Assembly (NCBI GenBank): GCA_038531945.1 | Contig: JBCBBH010000002.1 | Span: 124,001-188,000 of the forward strand | DNA from: CALBPI01 sp038531945 | GTDB taxonomy: Bacteria > Pseudomonadota > Gammaproteobacteria > Steroidobacterales > Woeseiaceae | Direction: 5' to 3' | Length of the DNA stretch: 64,000 nt | Shown: in pieces, positions 26,291 through 36,300 of the stretch | How the letters are laid out: every line of letters starts with the position of its first letter | Position numbering within the stretch: the first letter of the stretch is position 1 | Program-made: the position numbers and the translations under genes | Notes under the pieces: generated by a model | The model's database searches: none | The model's input: the letters and a program-made list of their open reading frames with translations, nothing else | What the model was told of the DNA's origin: nothing

Positions 26291-26712
26291 CCGACAGCAT
26301 ACGAACCCGCGAGGCGGCTTTGATCGAAGAGTTTTCGATCTTCGATAACTGGCTGGATCGATATCAGTACCTGATCGACCTCGGTCGAGCGCTACCCGAA
26401 TTCCCGGAGTCAGAACGCCGTGATGAAGACAAGGTGTCCGGTTGCCAATCTCAGGTTTGGTTGCAGGCGACACCCGTCGACGAGCGTGTAGAGTTTCGTG
26501 CGATCAGTGACGCAGCGATTGTCTCTGGACTGATCGCGGTTTTGATGCGTCTGTATAGCGGTGCACCCGCCACCGAAATCATCGCGGACAACGCCCGTTT
26601 TGTGTCCGAGCTAGGCCTCGACCAACACTTAAGTCCAAGTCGCGCCAACGGTCTGCATGCGATGCTACAGCGCATTCGCGCCCTGGCTGCTGCGATGGCG
26701 GCCGAGCAATGA
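26287..26712 (+). CDS. sufE: Cysteine desulfuration protein SufE
   Basis: SufE accepts sulfane sulfur from the desulfurase SufS for Fe-S cluster building. The 141-residue protein has the acceptor Cys53 in KVSGCQSQVW and the usual SufE opening (EEFSIFDNWLDRYQYLIDLG). It overlaps cysS at its start and yidD at its end. No suf operon is nearby, so it is a stand-alone copy coupled to cysS. Confidence 0.93.
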   Translation: MTDSIRTREAALIEEFSIFDNWLDRYQYLIDLGRALPEFPESERRDEDKVSGCQSQVWLQATPVDERVEFRAISDAAIVSGLIAVLMRLYSGAPATEIIADNARFVSELGLDQHLSPSRANGLHAMLQRIRALAAAMAAEQ

Positions 26713-26936
26713 ACTTTGGCCAACGGGTTCTGATTGCGTTCGTGCGAACCTACAAGCGTTGGGTTTCGCCCTTGTTGGGAGCGAACTGCCGCTACCAGCC
26801 TACGTGCTCGCAGTATTGCGAAGAAGCAATTTTGCGGTACGGCGTGATGCGTGGCGGCTGGTTGGCTTGCCGTCGTATCTGCCGCTGTCACCCCTGGGGT
26901 GGGCACGGCTACGATCCCGTCCCGGACCGTGACTAG
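26709..26936 (+). CDS. yidD: Membrane protein insertion efficiency factor YidD
   Basis: YidD is a small amphipathic protein that aids YidC-dependent insertion. The 75-residue product has the family pattern FVRTYKRWVSPLLGANCRYQPTCSQY and the C-terminal CRRICRCHPWGGHGYDPVP, with conserved cysteines. It is usually found between rnpA and yidC; here it is coupled to sufE by a 4-bp overlap. Confidence 0.93.
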   Translation: MNFGQRVLIAFVRTYKRWVSPLLGANCRYQPTCSQYCEEAILRYGVMRGGWLACRRICRCHPWGGHGYDPVPDRD

Positions 26937-28050
26937 CTCGAGTCCCCGAAAGGCACCTTTATCGGCTCGGGAGTTTCTCGGCACACTGATCGAAGTCGTT
27001 CTCGATTTCGGTGTTTTGATCTTCGCTGTGCTGATGTCTTTTCTCGCGACTATGGGCATCCTCGCAATCGCGTCGTATGTCTTGATGGTGCCTGGTTTTC
27101 TGATCTTCATGACCGCCACCAGCGCAATCATCAAGTACGCGGCGATCGTGTCTCGCTCGCTCGCATTCGGCATGCCCGTGCCGGCCGCGCCAAGTTCAGT
27201 GCTTGAGTACTTCGGTGAGCTTTGGGCGTTCCTGCCCTGGCTGGTTCTAGTCGGGTATTCGCTCCTGTACATCGCTATCGCGGAGTCTGTTTCACCGGCT
27301 GTCGCTTTTTTTTGTGCTGCGCTGCTATTGCCGGTCGTACCGGCGCTGCTGGCTGCAGTGATTGTCAATCGAAGCCTGACGCCATTGTTTCGACTCGGCG
27401 AGGTCATTCGTTTGATCAAAGTGACTGGCGTGGACTACCTGAAAATCCTGTTGGTGTGGCTGCTGCTCGGCCTGGTTTCATGGTGGTTGCAAGGCCGGAT
27501 TTCTGGCGTTACTTCCCTGTTTCTCGCGTTGCTCGCGATGACTCTTGAGATGTTCGCGTTGTTCGCCGCCAGTGGCATCGTGCTTTTCCATCATCATCGT
27601 GCGCTCGAATTGCCGATCAAGCGCGATACCCAGGAGGCACGGCAGGCCGCTTACGCCGCGGAGCAGCTGGAGCGTGAACGCCAGCAAGCGCTCGATCAGG
27701 TGTACGCGTTCTTCAGCCGCGACAACAGTGTTGCGGGTCTGCAGCGGATTCAGTCATACGTGGATACGCATACCGATGATGTTGACGCGATTGAGTGGTT
27801 CCTCAACCAGATGCAAACGTGGGAATCATCCGAACCGGCGTTGATGGTGGCGCGTAACTACGTCACCAAATTGTTGGCAACGGAGGGTGCGTCCCGCGAT
27901 GCCATCCGAGTCTTGCGGTGGTGTCTCAGAACCGATGAGCGATTCCTGCCGCACGCGAGGGATCGTCAGCAGGCCGCAGATTTGCTGGCACCCTATCCGG
28001 AGTTTGAGCGAGCCAGAAATTGGCCCGGAGTGTCAATTCGAGACACTTGA
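26929..28050 (+). CDS. Membrane protein of unknown function with C-terminal helical domain
   Basis: I do not recognise a characterised family. A GTG at 26929, overlapping yidD by 8 bp, is the likely start (373 residues); earlier codons lie inside yidD. The first half has about six hydrophobic segments (around 20-62, 102-150, 172-190 and 196-222). A charged, probably coiled-coil stretch follows (EARQAAYAAEQLERERQQAL), then a soluble, helix-rich C terminus (about 255-365) that may be a TPR-like repeat. A role linked to membrane insertion is possible from the yidD coupling but unproven. Confidence 0.7.
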   Translation: MTSSSPRKAPLSAREFLGTLIEVVLDFGVLIFAVLMSFLATMGILAIASYVLMVPGFLIFMTATSAIIKYAAIVSRSLAFGMPVPAAPSSVLEYFGELWAFLPWLVLVGYSLLYIAIAESVSPAVAFFCAALLLPVVPALLAAVIVNRSLTPLFRLGEVIRLIKVTGVDYLKILLVWLLLGLVSWWLQGRISGVTSLFLALLAMTLEMFALFAASGIVLFHHHRALELPIKRDTQEARQAAYAAEQLERERQQALDQVYAFFSRDNSVAGLQRIQSYVDTHTDDVDAIEWFLNQMQTWESSEPALMVARNYVTKLLATEGASRDAIRVLRWCLRTDERFLPHARDRQQAADLLAPYPEFERARNWPGVSIRDT

Positions 28051-28236
28051 GTCGCGGACGCAAGCTCGGTTACGCCCATGCGCCGCGACAAGAAACACGT
28101 CGCCGTCTGATTTAACGGTGGCGCCTTCAGGGAAACCGAGGCGCTCATCTGCTGCGCTAGCGCTGTGATGCACCGAACGCAACAGCCAGCCGCGCCAGGG
28201 TACAGTGAAACATTCATGCGGCCGACGGGCGTCCAA
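28033..28236 (-). CDS. Possible small protein (uncertain)
   Basis: A 67-residue open frame on the minus strand covers most of the otherwise empty 28,051-28,380 gap and overlaps the end of the preceding plus-strand gene by 18 bp. Its codons look plausible for this genome and its sequence (CFTVPWRGWLLRSVHHSASAADERL, split at will) has no low-complexity bias. I recognise no family, and no strong ribosome site is seen. Confidence 0.3.
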   Translation of the reverse strand: MDARRPHECFTVPWRGWLLRSVHHSASAADERLGFPEGATVKSDGDVFLVAAHGRNRACVRDSSVSN

Positions 28237-28380
28237 TCCTTTCGATTCTTATGTGGATTTGGCCAACTGCGGGTCGCGTCAGAGGGTCGCTAATGAGGCC
28301 AGGCTCGTAATATTATTGATTTTTCGTCTCTTGTGGTCGGCGGACTGGCCAACGTGGGCCAATGCCGCGACAATGTGGTT
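28237..28380. other. Intergenic region before the Trm112-like gene
   Basis: Nothing firm is visible here apart from an AT-rich patch (TAATATTATTGATTTTTCG, about 28309-28327) that may be part of the promoter for the downstream nine-gene run. Confidence 0.3.
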
Positions 28381-28644
28381 ATGAACGAGAAGCTGCTGGA
28401 TATTGTGTGTTGTCCTTTGACGCATCAGGCGCTGCGCAAGGCGCGTAGTGACGAGCTCACCGCGGTGAACAACGCGATCGATGCTCGCAAATTGCACGAC
28501 GCGACGGGGGCGGTTATCGGCGAGCCGATGGTTGCAGCGCTGGTCACAATGGACGGCACCCGAATGTACCCGCTGCACGACGGCATGGTGTCATTGTTGC
28601 CTGATACCGCGATTGCGCTGACCGAACTTGAAAATAGCGATTGA
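28381..28644 (+). CDS. Trm112/YcaR family protein
   Basis: The 87-residue product starts MNEKLLDIVCCPLTHQAL, the YcaR/UPF0434-type opening with a CCP motif, and ends with the MYPLHDGMVSLLPDTAI segment of the Trm112 fold. Such proteins are small partners or orphans of methyltransferases; the bacterial function is not established. The middle is longer than in E. coli YcaR. It overlaps the holA start by 17 bp. Confidence 0.82.
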   Translation: MNEKLLDIVCCPLTHQALRKARSDELTAVNNAIDARKLHDATGAVIGEPMVAALVTMDGTRMYPLHDGMVSLLPDTAIALTELENSD

Positions 28645-29653
28645 CAGACTCGCAGCGTCGCTGGAAGGCAGTCTGGCGCCGATCTATCTCGTTACCGGCG
28701 ATGAGCCGTTGTTGGTCTCCGAGGCTCGTGATCTCATTGTCGCGTCCGCAAAGCAGCGCGGCTGGCAGCAGCGCGAGCTGTTCGTCGCCGACAGCGGTTT
28801 CAGTTGGGATGATCTTTATGCATCCACACAATCGCTAGGGTTATTCGCAGAGCACAGACTCATCGATCTCAGATTGCCCACGGGCAAGCCCGGCGAGAAA
28901 GGTGGCAAGATCATCGCCGAACTTGCGGCGACGCCACCGGAGCTGACCTTGATCGTGATCACGGCGCCGAAGTTGTCGGGTTCTGCGATGAACGCGAAGT
29001 GGGTGAAATCAGTGGATGCCGCAGGTGGCGTCGTTCGCGTGTGGCCACTGCAGGCGAAGGATCTACCGCGATGGCTGGAGGCTCGACTGGATGCGGTTGG
29101 TCTGCGTGCCGAACGTGATGCGGTGCTGCAAATGGCGCGTCGGGTCGAAGGCAATCTGCTGGCGGCCAAGCAGGAAATCGATAAGTTGGCGTTGTTGCAT
29201 CCCGGGGAGACGCTGAACGCGCAGCAGATCGCTGATGCGATGGGAGCGAGTGCGCGCTTCGATGTGTTTACGCTGGCCGACGAGGTGTTGGCGGGTCGTA
29301 CGCAGCGCGCACTGCGGATGCTCGAGAACCTGCGTGTCGAGGGCGTTGTGCCGGTGCTGGTGCTGTGGTCCGTCGTTCGTGAGGTCAGGACGATGGCGGC
29401 GCTTCGTGAGTCAATGGATGCCGGTCAGAGTTTCGCTGGCGCGGCGGGTCGCGCGCGCGTTTGGAAGAACCGTCAGTCGCTGGTGCGCGCGGCGCTGGAT
29501 CGACACGACGCAGCATCGTTGCGGGAGCTGATCGCGCTCAGTGCGAAGGCGGATGCGGCTTCCAAAGGGCGCGATCGGAACGATCCTTGGCAACTGTTAA
29601 CTGAGATCATCTACCGACTGGCAACCGGTCGTGCGCTGATGGGAGCTGCCTGA
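28628..29653 (+). CDS. holA: DNA polymerase III subunit delta
   Basis: HolA is the clamp-loader subunit that opens the beta clamp. The best start is a TTG at 28628 inside the preceding gene, giving 341 residues with the family opening SLAPIYLVTGDEPLLVSEA. Central VEGNLLAAKQEIDKLALL is characteristic of the family. It is followed immediately by nadD, the usual order. The lptE gene commonly found before holA is not present. Confidence 0.93.
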   Translation: MKIAIDRLAASLEGSLAPIYLVTGDEPLLVSEARDLIVASAKQRGWQQRELFVADSGFSWDDLYASTQSLGLFAEHRLIDLRLPTGKPGEKGGKIIAELAATPPELTLIVITAPKLSGSAMNAKWVKSVDAAGGVVRVWPLQAKDLPRWLEARLDAVGLRAERDAVLQMARRVEGNLLAAKQEIDKLALLHPGETLNAQQIADAMGASARFDVFTLADEVLAGRTQRALRMLENLRVEGVVPVLVLWSVVREVRTMAALRESMDAGQSFAGAAGRARVWKNRQSLVRAALDRHDAASLRELIALSAKADAASKGRDRNDPWQLLTEIIYRLATGRALMGAA

Positions 29654-29654
29654 G

Positions 29655-30350
29655 ATGACCCGGTTGCGGCAACCGATCGGAATATTCGGCGGCACATTCG
29701 ATCCTATACATTTCGGACACCTGAGGTCTGCGTTCGAACTGCTGCATGCGTTGAGGCTCCAGGAGGTGCGATTCATGCCGTGTGGCAATCCGCCGCATCG
29801 TGCGGCGCCGGTTGCCGATGCGACACTGCGGGTGGAGCTCGTGCGAGCTGCTATTGAAGGCCAGCCGGGGTTTGTGCTCGATGATCGTGAAGTTCAGCGT
29901 GAAGGGCTGTCGTATACCGTCGATTCGCTCGCCTCTTTGCGCGAAGAGTTTCCGAGCACACCGCTGTGCCTCGTTTTGGGAATGGATTCATTCCTGAGTC
30001 TCCCGAAGTGGTATCGCTGGCGAGAAATACTGCGGCTTGCGCATGTGGTGGTTGCGCATCGTCCTGGCTGGCGCGCCCCCGGGCGGGGTGCTCTTGGGAC
30101 CTTGATCGTTGACCGTGGCACCGAGCTGGTTGACGATCTTCACGGCGCACCTGCGGGCGCAATATTTGTCCACGAAGTGACACAACTGGAGATTTCCTCG
30201 AGCAACATTCGACATTTGATTAGCAAGGGTGTTGACCCCAGGTTCCTGCTTCCTGAGCGTGTTCGTGCTCGCGTGAACGAAGCGGGGTGCTACAGTGGCC
30301 AATGGGACGCCGCAGAATCGAGTCAACAGGAAGGAGGGACTGACCCATAG
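29655..30350 (+). CDS. nadD: Nicotinate-nucleotide adenylyltransferase NadD
   Basis: NadD adenylates nicotinate mononucleotide in NAD synthesis. The 231-residue protein has the nucleotidyltransferase motif GIFGGTFDPIHFGHL near the N terminus and the ISSSNIRHLI motif near the C terminus. It overlaps rsfS by one base (TAGTG). Confidence 0.96.
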   Translation: MTRLRQPIGIFGGTFDPIHFGHLRSAFELLHALRLQEVRFMPCGNPPHRAAPVADATLRVELVRAAIEGQPGFVLDDREVQREGLSYTVDSLASLREEFPSTPLCLVLGMDSFLSLPKWYRWREILRLAHVVVAHRPGWRAPGRGALGTLIVDRGTELVDDLHGAPAGAIFVHEVTQLEISSSNIRHLISKGVDPRFLLPERVRARVNEAGCYSGQWDAAESSQQEGGTDP

Positions 30351-30709
30351 TGACCATCGATACTTCAGCAATCGCAGACCAGATTGTCTCCGCTCTTGAG
30401 GATGCGAAGGCTCTGGACATTCGTAAAATCGACGTCCGCGAGTTGACCAGCATGACCGACTACATGGTCATCGCGAGCGGGACTTCGGATCGACACGTCA
30501 AGTCAGTCGCGCAGAACCTCGTTGAAACCATGAAACGCGCAGGTCAACGGCCTTTGGGTGTCGAGGGTGATAACGATGGCGAATGGGTGCTTGTGGACCT
30601 GCAAGACGCACTGGTGCACGTCATGCTGCCGCGCGTGCGCGAGTTCTATAACCTGGAGAAACTCTGGGATATCCCCCCGGGCATGGCCCGCGAGCAGGAC
30701 GACGGCTGA
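30350..30709 (+). CDS. rsfS: Ribosome silencing factor RsfS
   Basis: RsfS binds L14 on the large subunit and blocks subunit joining when nutrients run low. The 119-residue protein has the family core DYMVIASGTSDRHVKSVA and the WVLVDLQDALVHVM strand. The GTG start at 30350 follows a strong AGGAAGGAGGGA site (30328-30339). Confidence 0.95.
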   Translation: MTIDTSAIADQIVSALEDAKALDIRKIDVRELTSMTDYMVIASGTSDRHVKSVAQNLVETMKRAGQRPLGVEGDNDGEWVLVDLQDALVHVMLPRVREFYNLEKLWDIPPGMAREQDDG

Positions 30710-30711
30710 CG

Positions 30712-31176
30712 GTGCATATTGTGATCGTCGCGGTTGCGGGTAGACCTGCCGCGTGGCTCGATCAGGCAGAGCAGCAATATCTCAAACGTCTGCCCCGTGC
30801 CTGGCGCACACGAATGGAGCGGGTGCCACCATCGCGCAAAGGATCGAATGCTGAGGTTCGGCAAGCAGACGAATGGTCACGAATAAACAAGAAGATCAGC
30901 GAATCGGATCGATTGGTTCTGCTGGACGAAGGAGGCGTCGGTTTCAGCAGCCGCGAGTTCGCGGCGCGCCTCGGGTCGATTCGGGATCGAGGGCAAAATT
31001 TGGCGTTGGTTCTGGGTGGGCCTGACGGTTTCGGCGACGCGGTGCGCCACAGCGCGCAGGAACTGTGGTCGTTGTCGTCGCTCACGATGCCGCATGAGTT
31101 GGCTCGCCTCACTCTTGTAGAACAGCTCTATCGAGCGCACACGATTCTGGAAGGTCATCCTTACCACAGGGATTGA
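30712..31176 (+). CDS. rlmH: 23S rRNA pseudouridine-1915 N3-methyltransferase RlmH
   Basis: RlmH methylates pseudouridine 1915 of 23S rRNA. The 154-residue SPOUT protein has VLGGPDGF in the SAM-binding knot and the ending EQLYRAHTILEGHPYHRD typical of the family. It uses a GTG start 2 bp after rsfS. Confidence 0.95.
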   Translation: MHIVIVAVAGRPAAWLDQAEQQYLKRLPRAWRTRMERVPPSRKGSNAEVRQADEWSRINKKISESDRLVLLDEGGVGFSSREFAARLGSIRDRGQNLALVLGGPDGFGDAVRHSAQELWSLSSLTMPHELARLTLVEQLYRAHTILEGHPYHRD

Positions 31177-31207
31177 TCCGGCCAACACGATCGGAGTAAT
31201 TGGAATC

Positions 31208-31813
31208 ATGCAAAACTTCACTGTCGCATTGGCCTCTGCATCACCAAGACGTAAGGCCTTACTTGAGCAAATCGGGCTGGCTGTGGTGCGCGTGGGCACG
31301 GGTATTGATGAATCTCGGAAGCATGAAGAGCCGGTGATCGACTATGTTGCGCGTCTTGCGCGAGAAAAAGCGGAAGCGGGGCAGCAAGACGCGAGTGCAG
31401 CCGCATTACCGGTCATTGCAGGCGATACGGTCGTAGCGATCGGTGAAACGCGTTTCGACAAACCCGTAGACTACGATGATGCAGTCACTACACTGCGGAC
31501 GTTGGCAGGCCGCACACACGAAGTACACAGCGGTGTGGCCGTCCGCTTTGCAAATGCACCGGCCGAAGTGAGGGTGGTGACCTCATACGTCACCTTCCGC
31601 GCGCTGGATGATGCGGAGATTGATGCCTACTGGGCATCCGGTGAGCCGCACGACAAGGCAGGCGCCTACGCGATTCAGGGTTTGGGCGCGACTTTTGTGG
31701 AGCGGCTGGAGGGCAGTTTTTCTGCGGTCATGGGGCTACCGATTTTCGAAGTCGCCCGGTTGCTGCATGGTGGCGGCGTGGATGTCCTCGATGCATCGAG
31801 GTGGGCTGCATGA
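31208..31813 (+). CDS. maf: Maf-type nucleoside triphosphate pyrophosphatase
   Basis: Maf proteins hydrolyse non-canonical or modified nucleoside triphosphates. The 201-residue product has LASASPRRKALLEQIG, the family signature, and the catalytic region VIAGDTVVAI. It overlaps rng by 4 bp. Confidence 0.93.
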   Translation: MQNFTVALASASPRRKALLEQIGLAVVRVGTGIDESRKHEEPVIDYVARLAREKAEAGQQDASAAALPVIAGDTVVAIGETRFDKPVDYDDAVTTLRTLAGRTHEVHSGVAVRFANAPAEVRVVTSYVTFRALDDAEIDAYWASGEPHDKAGAYAIQGLGATFVERLEGSFSAVMGLPIFEVARLLHGGGVDVLDASRWAA

Positions 31814-33306
31814 CACAACCCATGATCTCGGAAGAAATCCTTCTTAATGTGACGCCGCGCGAACAGCGTGCTGCGGTGGTCGAGAACGGCGTCCTCCAGG
31901 AGGTTTTCGTCGACCGGCAATCCCGACGCGGGTTGGTAGGTAATATCTACAAAGGTCGCGTAGAGCGCGTGCTACCGGGCATGCAGGCAGCTTTCATCGA
32001 CATTGGCCTCGACCGGACCGCGTTTTTGCATGCCTCTGATATCTCCAAGCCGAACGATACCGACGCTGGCGAACAAACGGTCTCCATCTCGATTGAGCAG
32101 CCGTCGATCGGCGATCTTGTGACCGAGGGCGGCGAGATTCTGGTCCAGGTGCTGAAGGACCCGATGGGTACCAAAGGCGCGCGACTCACAACCTTTGTTA
32201 CTTTGCCGTCTCGCTATCTGGTCATGCTTCCGGGCAATGAGAGTTGTGGTGTGTCGGCGAGGATTGAAGATGAAGCGGAGCGCGAGCGACTGCGCGATAT
32301 TCTGACGGAACTCGTTGCCGATGGTGCCCAGAACGGCTACATCGTGCGCACCGCAGCAGAGGGCGCAAGCTACGACGCACTGCGAGCTGACATGATTTTT
32401 CTGAATCGCTTATGGGAAGGCATTCGGCAAAAGGCGGGTAGTACCAGTGCCGGGCGAGTCGTCCATGAGGACCTACCATTAACGGTTCGAATCATCCGTG
32501 ATCGGGTTCAGCATGACGTTGAGCGCATTCTCGTCGACTCGGAGTCCGAGTACGCGAGAATGCTGGCGTTCTGCAACAGTTTTCTGCCGGAAATTTCCCC
32601 GAAGATTGAGCGTTACACCGGTAGACGGCCAATTTTTGACCTTCATGGTGTGGAGGAAGAGATTTCTCGCGCGCTGGATCGCAAGGTGCCACTGAAGTCG
32701 GGGGGTTACCTCATTTTCGATCAGACCGAGGCGATGACCACCGTGGACGTCAACACAGGGGGATTCGTCGGCAGTCGCACTCAGGAGGAGACGCTCTACC
32801 GGACGAATCTCGAGGCAACCGTCGCCATCGCCCGACAGCTGCGTCTGAGAAATTTGGGCGGCATTGTCATTATTGATTTTATTGATATGGTCGAGGCCAG
32901 CCATCGGGAAAACGTGCTGCAGGCTTTGGAGCGCGCATTGGCGCAGGATCACGCCAAACATCAGGTGATGCCGCTGTCTCCCCTCGGTTTGGTCGAAATG
33001 ACACGCAAGCGCACTCGTGAGAGTCTGGAACATATCCTTTGTGACGCTTGTCCAACCTGCGAGGGACGGGGCTCGGTAAAGACCCCGCAAACGGTGTGTT
33101 ACGAAATCTTCCGCGAGATTCTGCGCCAGCATCGTCAGTTCAGTTTCAAGGAGTTACTGATTCTTGCGCATCAAGATGTCATCGAATTGCTGCTCGACGA
33201 GGAGTCGGGAGGACTTGCCGAGTTGTCCGGTGCTATCGACAAGACCATTCGTCTGCAGTCGGAGAGTCTGTTCGCGCCGGATCAGTACGATGTTGTACTG
33301 ATGTAG
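31810..33306 (+). CDS. rng: Ribonuclease G
   Basis: RNase G processes 16S rRNA 5' ends and some mRNAs. The 498-residue protein starts with EILLNVTPREQRAAVVENG, has the S1-type domain (GNIYKGRVERVLPGMQAAFIDIG), the catalytic motif DVNTGGFVGSR around residue 313, and the zinc-link CPTCEGRG. It lacks the long RNase E C-terminal scaffold. The ATG at 31810 overlaps the maf stop. Confidence 0.96.
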   Translation: MTQPMISEEILLNVTPREQRAAVVENGVLQEVFVDRQSRRGLVGNIYKGRVERVLPGMQAAFIDIGLDRTAFLHASDISKPNDTDAGEQTVSISIEQPSIGDLVTEGGEILVQVLKDPMGTKGARLTTFVTLPSRYLVMLPGNESCGVSARIEDEAERERLRDILTELVADGAQNGYIVRTAAEGASYDALRADMIFLNRLWEGIRQKAGSTSAGRVVHEDLPLTVRIIRDRVQHDVERILVDSESEYARMLAFCNSFLPEISPKIERYTGRRPIFDLHGVEEEISRALDRKVPLKSGGYLIFDQTEAMTTVDVNTGGFVGSRTQEETLYRTNLEATVAIARQLRLRNLGGIVIIDFIDMVEASHRENVLQALERALAQDHAKHQVMPLSPLGLVEMTRKRTRESLEHILCDACPTCEGRGSVKTPQTVCYEIFREILRQHRQFSFKELLILAHQDVIELLLDEESGGLAELSGAIDKTIRLQSESLFAPDQYDVVLM

Positions 33307-33312
33307 CCGATT

Positions 33313-36300
33313 ATGCTGCGAACACTTCGCAAAGCGCTGTTCTACCTTATCGCAACCAGTCTGGTACTAGTTGCGCTAGTCGTTGGTGCGATGCGTTTAG
33401 CAATGCCGCAGCTCCCCGAGTATCGAGATGAGATCCAGGCGCGAATTGCCGAGGCACTGGATACCGAGGTGACGTTCGAGCGGATTGACGCGCGCTGGCG
33501 TTGGCGTGGTCCGGAAATCCTCCTCGATAACCTCGTTGTTGGGCCGCGTATTGCCGAACAAGAGATCGAACCGGTACAAATCAGTTCGGTTGCGGTAGGA
33601 GTCTCGTTTTTGGCGCTGGCGCTGCGTCGCGAGGTCGTGATTCGGCATATCTCATTGGAAGGGGTGGTCATTGCACTACAGCGGGATTCCGATGGTTGGT
33701 CCGTACAGGATTTCATGCTTTCCAGTGGGCAGGTCGACGCCCCGAATGTGCCTGTCGAGACCGCCGCGTTGCCGATCGGTGAAGATGTCGATGTCCGGAT
33801 CTCCGATGTCAGTGTGATCTATTCAGATCGGCTCACGGACCGAGCGCCGATGGTGATCGATCTCGTCAAAAGCCGCTTCAAACTCGAGGGACTGGAACTG
33901 TCCGTCGATGCGTCTCTGCGCCGTAGAGATGGATCTCAAAGCCGTGTGGATTTCTTTGCGACAGGAGCGCTGCGCGCTCTGGATTTGCAGGGCATGCTGG
34001 GGGGCACGTGGCGCGCGCATGCGGACCTTTCGGCAATCTCTGCCGAGCTCGCCGAGGCATTCCTGCCGCCCACCTGGCGCTTGCCAATCAATGGGAGTGC
34101 CAATGTCGCGGCGGATGTGAGCTGGGACGCAGCGCAACTGCGTGATGCATCGTTATCTCTGGACGCGGCTGCCTTGCAGCCGCCGGATGGCGGTGATCGA
34201 GCCAGTGTGTCTGGTAGAGCCGAGTTGACCCGCACAGCTTCCGGTTGGCTGTGTGCGGTTGATGACTTCGTCGTCGGCGTTGCGGACCGCGAGTGGCCTG
34301 CAGCTTCAATGCGCCTGAGTCTGGATGAGACCGACACGACTTCGCTTGTCCGGTTCGACGTTGCGAATATGACCGTTTACGACTTGCCTTACCTCGCCTC
34401 CTTCCTGCCAGAGCAAGCAGCCAACACGGTACTTGGTTCGAGGTTATCGGGCACTATCGTCAAGGGCGACGGTTTCCTGCAGTTTGATCGAGATGTCGCC
34501 GGTGTATCGGGCGCGCCCGGTGCGCTCGATGACTATGAAGTGAATCTTGAATATGTGGGCTTGTCGGTCGCGTCGCTCTACGGACTGCCAGGCTTTTCCA
34601 ACTTGACCGGCACGCTCAGGATGACGGATGAGACCGGCAGCCTGACTCTGAACTCCGAAGACGCAGCATTAGTCTTGCCCAGCTTGTTCGCGGAAGACGT
34701 CGCGATCGATGAGATCGCGGGTACACTGATCTGGCGACAGCCGGGTGATGTCGTCAATGTCGTATCGGACGCGATTCGCGTGCGCTCGCGCAGCCTTGAG
34801 GCGACTGGAACCCTCGAGATGGTGATTCAGCCGGAATCAGGTGTCGAGTCAGCGGATATCGCTGGTTCCTGGTCGCTCGGGGATGTGAACGACGCCAAAG
34901 CATTGCTTCCCACCGCGATTTTGCGGCCGAAGCTGACCCGCTGGCTGCAGGAGTCGTTGCGTGCGGGTCGAATCACACGCGGCGATTTTGCGTTACAAGG
35001 CAATTTGGCAGACTTCCCGTTCCGGGATGGTAATGGTGTGTTTCGCGCCAGTGCCAGTGCCTCTGATGTGGTCATGCGCTACGCATCCCAATGGCCAACA
35101 CTGACGGATGTCAGTGCCGACGTGGTGCTCGATGGACTGACATTGTCAACGCGAACGAATCGAGGGTTGTCCGGCGACATACCCTTCCAGAATTCCTTTG
35201 TTCGATTCAATGACATCACGAGCGGAGAGCTCTTAATCGACACCGAGGGTAGTGCGCGGCTGAGCCAGCTGCGCGCGTTTGCGGCTGACTCGCCGATCGC
35301 GAAGGTGCTTGGCGGACAGCTGGAGAGGATGTCACTCGAGGGCAATGCAGCGTACGAGGTGCAGTTGCGAGTGCCATTGAAACAGGTTCGCGATTTCGAG
35401 TTTTCGGCGGAACTCGAAACGAACGATGGTTCGTTTGCGCTCGACTATCTGCCCTTTAATTTGACGGAGATTGATGGACTGGTGCGATTCGATCGCGGCG
35501 GCGCCTACGCCACCGGCGTGACCGGCCGGTTGCTCGGTGGCGATACAACAATTGCTGTTTCGCCCACTTCGGATCTGACATCTTTGCTGATCGAAGCAGA
35601 CGGAATGCTGTCGGCGAGCGACGCAGTCGAGACATTCGAAATTCCGATTGAGGGTCGCGCGAACGGCGTGACGCCGTATCAGGCTCGCCTCAAGTTACCG
35701 CGTCGGAAACCGGACGCACCGTTGGATGCGACGCGTTCACCGATCACTGTGTCTCTCACCAGCGACCTGCAGGGCGTCGAAATTGACTTGCCTTATCCCG
35801 TCGGAAAGTCGGCGGAAGCCTCAGCGGACCTGAGAATGTCATTGGCAATCGGCGACGTTATCGACGGTCGGGTTCGGTTGGCACCGCTTGTCGATGTCGT
35901 CGCGGAATTTGCGCGTACCGATGGTGAGCCGCTGCAGTTTGATCGGGCAACGGTGCATCTCGGTGAAGGCGAGGCGCTACGCTCATCGGCGCCTGGTCTT
36001 TTTATCGATGGCGTGATCGACCGGCTCAGACTCGGGGACTGGTTGGCCTTGCGTCAGGAGGGTTCGTCCGGCTTTATGGACCTGCTGCAGTCGATCGCGG
36101 TGGAAGTCGATGATCTCTACGTATTCGGTCAACGTGTCCTGGCCGTCAGCGGCACATTGCAGCGTTCCGGAGACGATTGGCTAATCGACGTCCAGGGCCC
36201 GTCGGTGGCGGGAACCATCGCTTTACCGCGATCGCTTACGGGATCTGCGCCCGTCGTGCTAGACATGCAGCGACTCGCCTTGATTGAAGCCGACCCGCTG

